DNA from: Adineta steineri
Lineage: Eukaryota > Rotifera > Eurotatoria > Adinetida > Adinetidae
DNA: 64,000 bases
Reading direction: 5' to 3'
Assembly: GCA_905250115.1 (NCBI GenBank)
Contig: CAJNOI010000008.1
Location: forward strand, 248,001 to 312,000
Shown here: in pieces, positions 50,154-61,103 of the stretch
Position numbering within the stretch: position 1 is the stretch's first letter
Layout: each line of letters starts with the position of its first letter
Program-made: the position numbers and the translations under genes
The notes under the pieces: generated by a model
What the model was told of the DNA's origin: nothing
Seen by the model: the letters and a program-made list of their open reading frames with translations, nothing else
The model's database searches: none

Positions 50154-53100
50154 ATGAGCTATGCCAAAGCGATATATCCTTATCAAACAGGTGTTGTTGG
50201 CGATCTTGAATTACAAGTAGATGATGTTATTGAGGTAATTCAAATAACTGTATGACCTTTTGGAAAACATATGATATAAAAGAAAAGCCTAAATTGAAAA
50301 ACCCTTGAGAGTTCTTTCTATCGTTATTTACTCATTGATATATTCAATAGCACAATACAATGAAATCTATTATTTCAGGTATTAGAACAAGTTGATAATA
50401 ATTGGCTTCGAGGTCGATTAAAAGATAAAATTGGTCTTGTACCATGTGAATTTATTAAACATATTCCATCAGTAAAACTTGATGAAAATCAGTCGTTATA
50501 TATAGCACATACAGACTATCAATCATCTCATAATGAAGATCTACAATTTCATCGAGGTATATATATATGTACATATATATGCTTTAAATGATTCGAATTT
50601 CTGTAGGTGATCTTTTGATTGTTCATGAACATTTACCAAATGGATGGTTTCGTGGTTCACTACATTTTAATTTACCTGGTACAACTTTTCGACCAACTGG
50701 TATATTTCCAAGTACATTTGTTACATTAGTAAGAGAAAAATCTACTTCAAACGGTATTATCTTATTGAGAAGAGAGAGAAAAAATATTTGAAATATTTTT
50801 TTTATATTTTAATAGAAAAACAAGTATTTTCTAGTCAAAATGATCTTTTAGTATTTGATGTTAATCCAGTAAAATTTGTGCGAGTCATTTGTGATATAAA
50901 GCCGAGTGGAATAAATGAATTAGGTTGTTTCGAAGATGAAATTCTTGCTATTATCGAAGGTGATATTAATCATAGTGAATGGTTAATTGTTAAAAATGCA
51001 TTTAATTCAATTGGACGTGTTAAACGAATATTTATTGAACCAGTAGACGAGCGACAAATTGATGATGAACGAAATGATCTTCTTATTGTACCTAAGATTA
51101 AGTCAAATCAACATGTAAAATTAAATAGTAATAATAATCTTGATTCATTACAAGAACTTGTTGCACAAGAATTTAATAAATTAAAACCAAAAGATCATAA
51201 TAAACAACAAGGTAAATAAATCAAAAATTTAAATATTCGCTCGAGGAGTTTTTTTTTGAAAATATTTAATTCTGTTTTCTTATTCAATGATTACTTGAAG
51301 TTATTAGTGTTTCTTTTTTGAAGAAAAAAATTGTTCATATAACTTTATTTTTTTTCTTGATGTCATTCATCCTGCAGACATTCGTCTTTCTTTTATTGAT
51401 TATTCGATTGCCGTAAGCTGTTACATTTTTTGTTATACAACAAATGCGTCTATTGACGATCGCCCTTAGAATCTATATGAATGTATGCTATTCTAATAAA
51501 ACGATGATAATTGTTCTGTAATAAGACAAATTCATCGCTTTTTGTATTATACATACGTACGAAATAAATAGGTTAAATGATATGTACTTTAGAATGAACG
51601 TGCTATTCGATTAATTGCTGTCCAGTTTTTAACCTTCAAAATAATGCAAACAAAAACAAATCAAACTATCACATATTGTTAATCATTTCGTTTCAGTCTC
51701 TTCTTTATATTCTCTTTCGAACAACATCGGTCATCCACTCCAATATATATATGTCACACACTGTATAGTGATGGTTGGATGAGCTAGTTGGCTTAGTGAA
51801 ATTGTACACATTGTTTTTTTCTTCTTCTCTTTCTTTCTTTCTTTCTTTTCCCTTTCTGTCTCACTCGTGTATGTTCACCTTTCGTATTCCAACATTGACC
51901 ACACTATTTTATATGAACGATAAAAATGAACACAGTTCGTAATTAATGTTGAATTACAATAACAATATATTTTAAACAAGAAGATTTGTCATTTGACAAA
52001 CAGTGATATATCAAAATAAAATATTAATATGGATATACATTGTTCACAATTAAGTCTACGTTCATCAACTTATCATCCAACAATAACAAATAACAATAAT
52101 AATAATAATCATCATCGATTTACATCATCATCATCATCATCATATTTTTATCGAATAAGAAAAAATTTGACAAAAATTTTTTGTTGTCATGGAACAAGAA
52201 TATCGTCATTATGTTTAGAATGTTTTCGATATTGTATTCCGAGAAAATATCAATGTGAGTGTTAAGTTTCTAGTTTTTTTTCTTTTTCGATTATTATACG
52301 TAACAAAAGACTCTACCTTAAAGTATATATATATATACAAGTAGGTGATAAATGTATAGTATTATTTACTTTGATATGTTCATTATGTAATAGAACTGTA
52401 CAAACAAAATTTTTAGAAGAAAAAAAAAAAAGAACGCCTTCATCTTGCGTCATCTTATTCCAAAAAAATTTACATTGAGTTTGACTATATATATAATAAT
52501 TGCAACTATTAGTATGAACATGAGTATTGCAGCACAACAGAAAGGAAAATGAACAGAGAAAGAGAATGATAGGAGTTTGGTACATACGTTATATGTGTAT
52601 AGAGGATTCTTTTTTTTCCTTCTCCTCGTTGTATTGACCCTATCGGTGATTACATTGGGTCTATACGAACGTGCCTGCCTTGCCTCCTTCCTGGACGGTT
52701 CCTCTTTTTTTTCTTTTTTTCTCTCGTTTTTTTTCTCGTGTATGTACCAGCAAAACGAATAGTAATATTGTTCAGTTCTAACACATTCATACGTACGAGC
52801 TTACATATATATATATACATGCATGCACACATATATAATTGACGATGAATATGAGAAATAAAAACAGAATTTCCTGAAAAATGAATACATTTGCGGAGTG
52901 TTGTTATTGTTGTGGGTATTATCATCAAACAATATTTCCTTTCTATACTCATACTTGGCATCCATGTATGTAATCATGTTTTCGTCTACCCTTTTCTTTT
53001 TATTCGTTATAAAACTAAGATAAATATTAATCTTGTAATTTTATTTCTTTTTAGCTCGTTTTGGATGTGCACAATCATCAGTAATACCACCGCTACCACC

Positions 53101-56100
53101 TCCACCGCCCCCTGCTATTTATTCTTCATCGCCAATAAATTACTCTCAACAATATCCGAACTCATTAACATCAAGTTATATTAATTCGAACAATAATAAT
53201 AATATTCTTGATGTACAATCACTTTACACATCATTACCTTTACATAGTTTTTCAACAAATAATCAATTTCTTTTTTCATCAACTAAAATAACACAGAATG
53301 TCTGTCATACGCCATCATCAACTTCATCTCTTTCATCGTTTGATGATCCACCACCTGTTAAACCTCGTCTTTCTCTTCGACCACAGCTGCCACCACCTCC
53401 TCCGCCACCACCATTCGTTCCAACATTCTCTTCATCATTTCCACAATCGCGAGGACCAACACGACCAGCACCAAGGCCTCCAATACAAATAAAAAGTGAA
53501 CAACAGCAGGCAAGTGAATCAAATTATATAAAAATTTGAATTGAGTATATTGATATTGATTTATATAGATATCATATCGTGTAATAAATAATCCATTTGA
53601 GAAAAGTTTAAATCATGGTGACACATTATCAACACGTGATAGTTGTGATATTGAAACCTCATCAACACGAACTGATTTTTTCGATTTAGAATTACGAAAT
53701 TTACATGGTAAGAAGAATCATAGAACTTCATATTTAATATTATAATTCAATTTTAGATCAATTATTAATTGATGATCAAATAGATAAATCTGATATAAAG
53801 TAAATTTTTTGTAAAGTCTTAGTAACAAATTTTGAACTATTCTTTAGTATTATTCAACGTCGTCGTCAACATGTTATAGGTGAATTACTATCAACTGAAC
53901 GAGATTATTCACGTGATCTTGATTTACTTATTGAAACATTTCTTAGTCCAAATTCGATTCTATGTGTAAGATTTCTTTCTCTATTCAATATATTTTTGTT
54001 TTCTTCGAACTATAATATATTTAGCCAGAAAGTGTTAATAAAACACTTCTATTTGGTAATATACGTGATATAAGTGATATAACACGTCGTCTTCTTAATC
54101 TTCTTGAATATGAATATACAAAAAATCAACAGGGCGATGATGCACATTGTTGTATTGGACAAGTTTTTAACGGATTAATTGATCAATTGAAAAATATTTA
54201 TGCAGAATACTGTCGAAATCATGAATGGGTACATATTTATTTACGTAAGGTAAAATTTTGACGTTCATTTTTCTACCTCCGAATAAATAAATATATATAT
54301 ATATACGAAAATTTTTAGCATAGTAATGATGAAAAACTCCAACAATACCTTCAAGATGGTCTCTGTAAACTTCGTCTTTTAAAACCAAATGTCTTTGATG
54401 TATCCGCTATTTTATTACGTCCTATTCAACGTATTGTTCGATATCCACTTATATTAAATGAATTATTTAAAGTATTTTTATTTGAAAAACAAACAATTAA
54501 TTTATCATTTTTTTTTTGTTTTTATAATAGAATACAAATAGTAATCATATTGATTATATTCAATTGAAAGATTCTATAACAAATCTAATATCAATGGCGA
54601 ATTTTATCAATGAATATAAACGACGAAAAGAAATTGGTACGTGCTCATCTACTTACATATTATATTTACTTTGAGCATTTAAATGTCCTTGTAAATAGCA
54701 AAAGAGGAAGAGAGAGAGAGCCAAGGAGAGAAATAAAAACGAAAGAAGAATGAAGGAAGGGAATTTTTTTCAATCGACAAAAATGAGCAGATATGAGAAT
54801 AACAAAGAGAAAGAGATCTACAAACATTTTTTGCATAATCAGTTACATACATACATACGATCAAAAGCGTATATATCTTCAATTTCATCGGCTCACATTT
54901 ATACATATATATTGTTTTGTCTTCACATACATAAAAATGGCCTTGATAGAACGTAGACGTTTTATACTTGTACATAGTACAAGTAATGCTAATGTAACTG
55001 ATGATAATATGGAACCATATCATATAAGTACATATCGACGTACTACATCGATGCCACCATTACCTAGATTATCATCAGCTAATTTAATAAGACAAGAACA
55101 GCAACATTGTTCTTCTCATTTAGTTTCGAAATATCAACGACGTGACAAAGATGAAGCATTGACAAATAAATTATACAAATTAAATATGCATACAATGAGA
55201 AAAAAATCTGCTCGAATAAGTATGCGTTTATCAAGTGCATTTGGTTTATCAGCACATACAATTGATGAAAGATTCAATTTTGAGGAGCAAAGGTTTCGGG
55301 CTATTGATAAATTTTTAAGATTATTTGTTCGAAATGCTTATACTTGCATGGAAGCACTCAAGGTAAATATATTTAGAATAATTTTTACCTTCATTTACAA
55401 AAAAAAGAGACAGAAGATAAATTTCAATGATATGAACATATATTAAAAGTTTTAAAATGAGACTTGCGCAATTTGATATAGTAGACAAAATGTATAGAAG
55501 ATTATGGGTTATTTTTTCACTTACAAAAAAATATTGTAATTTCTCATTTGACTCAACTCTGAATATACTAAAAACTTATATGATTCGATGAAAACACATT
55601 TTATTGTAATTTAGGAAACGTTTGTTACTCAAGTAAATGTTGCTGAAGATTTCGAAGAATTATTATCCGATAAAATGCCTGATTTACCTCAACAATTTAC
55701 TCGATCAAAACGTTCATTACTTGAAAATGCTTTTACAGAATTTGTAAATTATTTTTCTTATTTTATTCTTTTTTGATAATCTTTATAATCTAGTGTACAC
55801 ATATGGAATCATGTGTTGCAAATCCAATAAATACCTTGATAAAATTATTTGTATTACCATCAAATTTAATTTCTAAACGACATGATAAATTATTAGATTA
55901 TGATAGTGCTCAATCAGCTTATGAAAAAGTTAAAGATCAACAATCCAGACAAGTATTTGAAATATTTTGTACTTTAGTTTTAACCTTGTTTTATATTCTA
56001 ATCTAGGCTAAACAAGTCCTTGATCTTGCTAAAAAGACTTATGAAGCATTGAATAGTCAATTATTAGAAGAATTACCTATTTTATATGAACATAGTTGTG

Positions 56101-57203
56101 AAATTCTATCTATATGTTTAAAAGCATTTATTAGTGGACATCTTCGTTTAATGCAACACATGAAAACAAATATTCAATATGTACTTAATCTGGTAAGAAA
56201 ATTCATATTTTATTCCTCATTATTTTTACTATTCAATTTTTCTAGACAACATCATCTACTACTTGCGGACAATTAAGTTGGTTACAAATCATTGAAAGAT
56301 TTACTAAAAAGAATAGTTCAGCTGCTGAACAACTATTTCAATTAACAATAACAGCAAAGAATTTTTCAGATAAATTAAAAAATTTATCACCAACTCGAAT
56401 ATCTTCTCTAATGAATAATGTTTATAACAGTGATAAGGTTTGCAAATATACATATAGTCTTTTGTTAATTACTTTTCATTTTTTTGTTCATAAATAGGAT
56501 ACATATATGCAAACAGATGAAATGAGACGTTTATTAAGAAATCGTTATGCTGAAAAGAATCTCTTTACTGTTATCCGAAATTATACAAATGGAACAAATA
56601 ATCGAACAACGGAGATGAATGTTCGAAGTGTAAGTAGAACGAATAGTTAATCAACTAAAACTCCTTCATATACCGATAAGAATTTTATCAGTAGTACTTC
56701 TCACTAAATTTCTAACGGTTGTCTTCCAGACGTTAACCAAGCCTTAACTCTGTCAATTTAACGGGCTCTTGAGTATCTCTAAATTTTAATTGATTTAAAT
56801 AGGGTGATCTTGTTGCTGTGGTTAATCAAAACGATATGAATAGCAGAGATCCAAATGATTTGAATTGGTTTGTCGATAATGGAAGTATGTCTATCCCAGA
56901 AATTGATTGTCTTTGAAGATCTATTGATTTGTTTCTAGTTACAAAAGGTTTATTACCTCGTTCGATTCTTATACCTCTCTCATCGGGTGAACGATCAGGT
57001 TTTCTATCTCATACACCACCAACTCCTCTTCGTCATGATATAATACCTATACAAACATTACTTCCACTAGCTCATACGAATCTAGCATTTAATTTTGATC
57101 AATCACGTCATGTAAATCAAAAACATCTATTAACTCGAGCTAATACAGTACCACAAACAACTTTAATAAATTCTTCACATGATTTTGAAAGTGATGAACG
57201 AAT
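50154..57203 (+). CDS. DNMBP: Dynamin-binding protein/Tuba: SH3-DH-BAR-SH3 Cdc42 GEF, 3' end in gap
   Basis: Starts MSYAKAIYPYQTGVVGDLEL. Three SH3 domains come first (AKAIYPYQ...VPCEFI; AHTDYQ...GWFRGS...PSTFV; VICDIKP...EWLIVKN). Then follow a Pro-rich linker (53.06-53.5 kb), a DH domain (RRRQHVIGELLSTERDYSRD to LLRPIQRIVRYPLILNELFK) with no PH domain, a BAR domain (LNMHTMRKKSARIS, INTLIKLFVLPSNLISKRHDKLLDY, YEALNSQLLEELP), and an SH3 (NLFTVIRNY...WFVDNGVTKGLLPRS). This order is that of vertebrate Tuba, which has four N-terminal SH3 domains, activates Cdc42 and shapes cell junctions via dynamin and N-WASP. Splicing of the DH-BAR junction uses the acceptor at 55122-55123 (RRKEI|VSKYQRRDKDE), matching the vertebrate sequence. 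A last SH3, present in vertebrates, must be in or past the gap. Confidence 0.93.
51220..52028. other. First half of a long DNMBP intron, possible internal promoter
   Basis: AT-rich sequence after the third SH3 exon (donor CAACAAG|GTAAAT near 51213). AATAAA at about 51561 is compatible with an alternative 3' end for an SH3-only product. No coding features. Confidence 0.4.
52029..52254 (+). other. DNMBP: Alternative first coding exon of DNMBP (lacks N-terminal SH3s)
   Basis: ATG 52029 opens MDIHCSQLSLRSSTYHP, has Asn and Ser runs and a Cys-rich end (FCCHGTRISSLCLECFRYC), then CAAT|GTGAGT, phase 1. The third SH3 exon also ends phase 1, and both fit the acceptor before CTCGTTTTGG (about 53056). 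The Cys cluster could be palmitoylated and so target a short isoform to membrane (inference). Confidence 0.65.
54937..55123 (+). other. DNMBP: Possible second internal start of DNMBP giving a BAR-SH3 isoform
   Basis: Within the intron between the DH and BAR exons, an open frame from ATG 54937 (MALIERRRFILVHSTS) reads without break through the acceptor (55122-55123) into VSKYQRRDKDE. Its composition is protein-like (TSMPPLPRLSSANL). Either an alternative first exon or a longer exon form. Confidence 0.5.
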
Positions 57204-57303
57204 NNNNNNNNNNNNNNNNNNNNNNNNNNNNNNNNNNNNNNNNNNNNNNNNNNNNNNNNNNNNNNNNNNNNNNNNNNNNNNNNNNNNNNNNNNNNNNNNN
57301 NNN
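57204..57303. other. Assembly gap (100 N)
   Basis: Placeholder-length run of N between the plus-strand DNMBP and minus-strand LRR exons. It hides the 3' ends of both genes, so their linkage is only as good as the scaffold join. Confidence 0.98.
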
Positions 57304-59723
57304 AAACCAATTATGCGAGAGATCTAGTACGGTGATTGTCTAGATGAAAAGGTGGAGGTAAAAACATAGTATAAATAAGAAGAGAATAAGAATTACTGTG
57401 TTGTGTAGCAATGCATTACCCAAAGATTGTGCTCCAACATCGCCGATCCAATTATGCGAGAGATCTAGTGTGGTGGTTGTCTAGATGAAAAACTAGAGGT
57501 ACAAACATGATATAGATAAGGAGAGAATAAGAATTACTGTATTGAGTAGTAATGCATCACCTAAAGCTTGTGCTCCAATATCTCCGACTTGATTGCGTGC
57601 GAGATTTAGTGTGGTGATTGTCTAGATGAAAAAGTGGAGGTAAAGACATAGTACAGATCAAGAGAGAATAAGAGTTACTGTGTTGTGTTGTAATGTATGA
57701 GCTAAAGATTGTGCTCTAACATTTTCGATTTCATTATTTCGGAGATCTAGTGTAGTTAGTGTCTAAATGGAATCGTGAAAGTATAATTATGATACAGATG
57801 AAGAGAGACGGAATAGTTAGCCCGTGTTACGTGGGATCTGAGAAGTGAATTAAAGGCTGTTGAGACTCCAGTGTAGGAGCTATGGATACAAATACGAGTG
57901 TTTATAGGATTTTATATGCTGCATAGTGAATGATGATGTTTTGTGAAAATCTAGACTGAAAAGAAGTTAACAGGGTACAACTGTGGATAACAAATTTTAT
58001 CTTTGAGTTGGTGTAAAGTCTAAATGTGTATGAAAGAAGAAAAAACTTTCGGCTAATGAAAAATAATTTGCAAGACACTTCTCGACGAAACAATTGAAAA
58101 GCTTAGTATGATGTGTTCAAGTAGCAATGTATTGCAGTGAATGGATCAGAGCTTAATACAGTATGGTGTAGCGGTTGCTAGTATTCCTCAGAGATGACGA
58201 AAGAAAGTTTCTTGTCAGTAGTTAGTGAGCGGTTTTCTTTCACGTTTATTAATCAGATCCGAGATGCGTTTAACATTAGAACTCCGTTTGAGTTATCGAA
58301 CGTGGTCTTGTTGATCCTTATGATTTATATAAGTGAGACTATATGAACCATTCTGTGTAAGCCACGACCGAAATATACATGATCTGCTCAACCGTAGTCA
58401 TCCGATTTTACTCATTTTAAGATGTGGATGTGGGTGATCGTAAGAAAAGAGTAATTATATCCCCACCCACATTGACCCACACGCATACCTTCAAGACAAC
58501 TTATACAGCTCGCAGCTCGGATTATTTTCTATTCATGGTAAGCATGCCTGAAATCCAGTTGAACGAATGGATAGCGAATCACAGTAAATCCTAGTTTTCT
58601 TAGTCCAGAATTTGATTTTAAAAAACTGATTGATGAAAAGTTTATTCCCATAGAGACTTTTAAAACAAAAAATTATTAAGTATAGCTCGTGCAACGAAGG
58701 AAATAGTTTAATTCTTCGAGTCAGAAACCTTGTTTTAACAAAAACTCCAAACAACTTGCACGAATGGATTTCTGAAAACTTTTCTTTCATATCTATGAAA
58801 AACATCAAATAAGATTTTTACATTATGCATTTTCACACAGAAGTATACAAAAATGATTGCCTTACTCAGTGACATACAGCTCATATTGAAGATTTCAAGC
58901 ACACTGTTTACAAGCAATGTTTTATGAAAAATTGAGGCTGTGGAAAATCTTTGGAATTTTGTATGAAAGCATAATAACATAAATCAAGACTTCCAAATCC
59001 TGACTATTATGCTAAAAACTATATATATTCTTAAAGAGGTAATCGTAGGGCATCTTTCTATGATAGAAATAATTTGTCTCTTTTCTGAAAAACGAAACTT
59101 TCTTGAGGGTGTGTAGTTATTCGATTCCATTTACACTCACTTTCATACCTTATCAGAAGTATTCCCCAAGGAAGTATCTAGGACTTAACGTATAACAAGA
59201 TAAACCAGTGTATTGATGATTCATTTTTGTAAAAAGCTGATTTTTATTATCGAAAGGGTATCTAAACAAAACGTGCTTACATACAGGTTAAAGGTAAATA
59301 ACAATGTTTTATTTCTTTTTGTTCGTTCTTATCTAAACATTGTATGCGTATGGCATCAAACCTAGTTTGAAACGTGAAATATTGAGTTGAAAGTGAAAAC
59401 AAAGAAAAAAAAGGAATTTTTTTGTCTGATTATCAGAACGCTATTTTCCTATTGTCATAGGAGTAAAAAGATAGGTGATGAATTATTTTGAATGTGAAAT
59501 AGTTTATTCTTGAATGTTGTATTAGAGTCAATAGACAAAAATTAAACTCTCATGATAGAAAAGAGTTTACCTTATATCGATCGTAGCTATCTATGATGCT
59601 GTTGAAACGTTGGCATACGTTTCTCATTGAGAAGAGAATGGTGAACTTCGTTTGATGATCCAAAATTCGGTAGACAAGCTCTACCGGTAGTGTAAGGAAG
59701 TTAGCAACAGTTTGATTTGCCAT
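57304..59723 (-). CDS. F-box/leucine-rich-repeat protein, one LRR per exon, 3' end in gap
   Basis: First exon 59571-59723 (51 codons, phase 0): MANQTVANFLTLPVELVYRI then LDHQTKFTILFSMRNVCQRF, an F-box-like domain of the kind that opens a large bdelloid gene family. After a 1.8-kb intron come LRR exons 57679-57762, 57538-57621, 57397-57480 and 57304-57339 (cut by the gap). Each full LRR exon is 84 nt, phase 0-0, one 28-residue ribonuclease-inhibitor-type repeat (TTLDLSHNWIGDVGAQSLGN...). F-box proteins normally link substrates to SCF ubiquitin ligases, with LRRs binding the substrate; that role here is inferred. Joining the F-box exon to the LRR exons is supported by strand and phase only. Confidence 0.75.
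57340..57762 (-). repeat. Tandem exon-intron repeat with exact 141-bp period
   Basis: Units of 84-nt LRR exon plus 57-nt intron; introns at 57340-57396, 57481-57537 and 57622-57678 are all 57 nt. Conserved GATCTAG-like marks occur at 57321, 57462, 57603 and 57744, each 141 apart. Introns as well as exons are similar between units. Confidence 0.9.
58421..58489. repeat. GT-rich imperfect hairpin repeat, copy 1
   Basis: GATGTGGATGTGGGTGATCG at the left; CCCACATTGACCCACACGC then ATACC at the right. Arms are partly complementary, with an AT-rich centre. Confidence 0.5.
59107..59149. repeat. GT-rich imperfect hairpin repeat, copy 2
   Basis: GGGTGTGTAGTTATTCGATT at the left; TTACACTCACTTTCATACC at the right. 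Shares TTATTC and the ATACC end with other copies. Confidence 0.45.
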
Positions 59724-60266
59724 TGTAGAATCCTAATCAAATGTATGCTGTGTAACGTTGAATATTGGTGAAATGATGTGTTGTTATTTTTTCTTTCCAC
59801 CTGAATTAATATGTATTCCTCATGCATTATATATTACACATGATGTTGCAATTATTTGTTAAAAGAAAAAAAACCCGAAAAAATGACGTCAACTACATAG
59901 TGGCAGAATCCACATAGCAACTGTACGCAACGTTTTTGTTAAGATTACTTTATCGACATAAATTGGTACATAATAGACATCAATATTGTGTTCTCGATTG
60001 TAATTAGCAAAGGTTAAAAATGAATTTCTTTGTTATTTATGTTTATTTAAAATCTATATTGTCATTTGGTCGTAAAATCAAATATACATATTTTACAAGA
60101 TGGTACAAAATTTATTCTCATAAAATAGTTCGATATGTGAATCGAAGAAAAAAAATTGTTAGTTTCATGATTGACGAATGTTACTAAAATTTGATCTGCT
60201 TTTGAACAAGTTTGTCTGAAATATTAAGATAAGTTTGCTTCATCTACTGAATTTTTTTCAGAGAAT

Positions 60267-60316
60267 GGGTGTGAGTGTGGTTATTCTTCTTAATACATTA
60301 CATTTACACTCGCAAG
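60267..60316. repeat. GT-rich imperfect hairpin repeat, copy 3
   Basis: GGGTGTGAGTGTGGTTATTC at the left; ACATTTACACTCGCAAGC at the right. Confidence 0.5.
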
Positions 60317-60597
60317 CACTTCATTTCAGAGGAACTGACTTGTGCCTATCGATTTCTCAGTAGGAGATAATCTCTGTCCATCAGTTCCCGCCAAAAGAAC
60401 TAGTACACAGTTTCTATGATCAGAACTGATATGGAACTGTCTCAAATATAGTAAATTCTTCAGATTTATTTAGATTCTGTGTTGATGACTATAAACTTAT
60501 TTCTTGATCATTATTTGATGGTATAGTCACACAACAATTTATTTCTAAATAGAAATGTTTTCGACCACCAACAATACATTGTTTCTGTTTGTATAGA

Positions 60598-60643
60598 GGG
60601 TGTGAGTGTAAGTATTCACTTCTTTTCTCATCTACACCCACAC
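60598..60643. repeat. GT-rich imperfect hairpin repeat, copy 4
   Basis: GGGTGTGAGTGTAAGTATTC at the left and CATCTACACCCACACG at the right; the arms pair almost fully (GGTGTGAGTGTA against TACACCCACAC). Confidence 0.55.
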
Positions 60644-60847
60644 GTTCAATTACATGACAAATATATTTTATTCATTTTGTTATTTCAGAATTTGATATTA
60701 GATAAACATATCATTTCAAACAATAAAAACATTGCGATTTTTTTAGTTTTATATATTTTAAAAGATTAATTCAATTACAATTCATCTCTTTACTAATGAA
60801 ATAAATCTCTACAATGTTATCATCTGATCTAGATATCATTTTCACTA

Positions 60848-60905
60848 GGAGTATGAGTATCGGTGAGTGTGTAAAATTAAGATAGTGATTACACTCACAC
60901 TACTC
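60848..60905. repeat. GT-rich imperfect hairpin repeat, copy 5
   Basis: GGAGTATGAGTATCGGTGAG at the left; GTGATTACACTCACACTACTC at the right. Inner arms GTGAGTGTGTAA / TTACACTCACAC pair well. Confidence 0.5.
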
Positions 60906-61103
60906 TTTTGAGATTATCCTAAATAATAATCATTTTACATTATTTTTATTATTTCATGAAACTTTCAATAGCGATTTAAACAATTTAAATCATTAAAAAT
61001 GTTACTGTTTTATTCCTAATTATATAGACTTCGATAGTAAATCGTTAACTTTTGAAAAGTTACGAAAAGTATCCATAAAAGTTGACGACACAATGTAATG
61101 TTA

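Larger units (their letters stand above)
57763..59570. other. Long intron of the F-box/LRR gene
   Basis: No convincing exon. Holds two members of the GT-rich hairpin family (58421-58489, 59107-59149). Some stretches (58.5-58.9 kb) look like old decayed coding or repeat sequence that I cannot identify. Confidence 0.4.
59724..61103. other. Gene-free region between the F-box gene and the HLS1-like gene
   Basis: AT-rich; contains three further hairpin-family copies (60267-60316, 60598-60643, 60848-60905). No gene seen. Confidence 0.45.

Noticed and set aside
57304-57762. CRISPR-like array
   Set aside because: The regular 141-bp period is fully explained by LRR exons and their introns; the genome is eukaryotic.
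58533-58980. Two overlapping minus-strand frames of 81-91 aa
   Set aside because: No start context, domain or splice partners. They may be decayed sequence inside the F-box/LRR intron; not supportable as a gene.
58421-60905. Telomere-like GTGTGGG motifs
   Set aside because: The bdelloid telomere unit is, as I recall, TGTGGG, but here the motif occurs singly in hairpins and not as tandem arrays, so no internal telomere tract is claimed.
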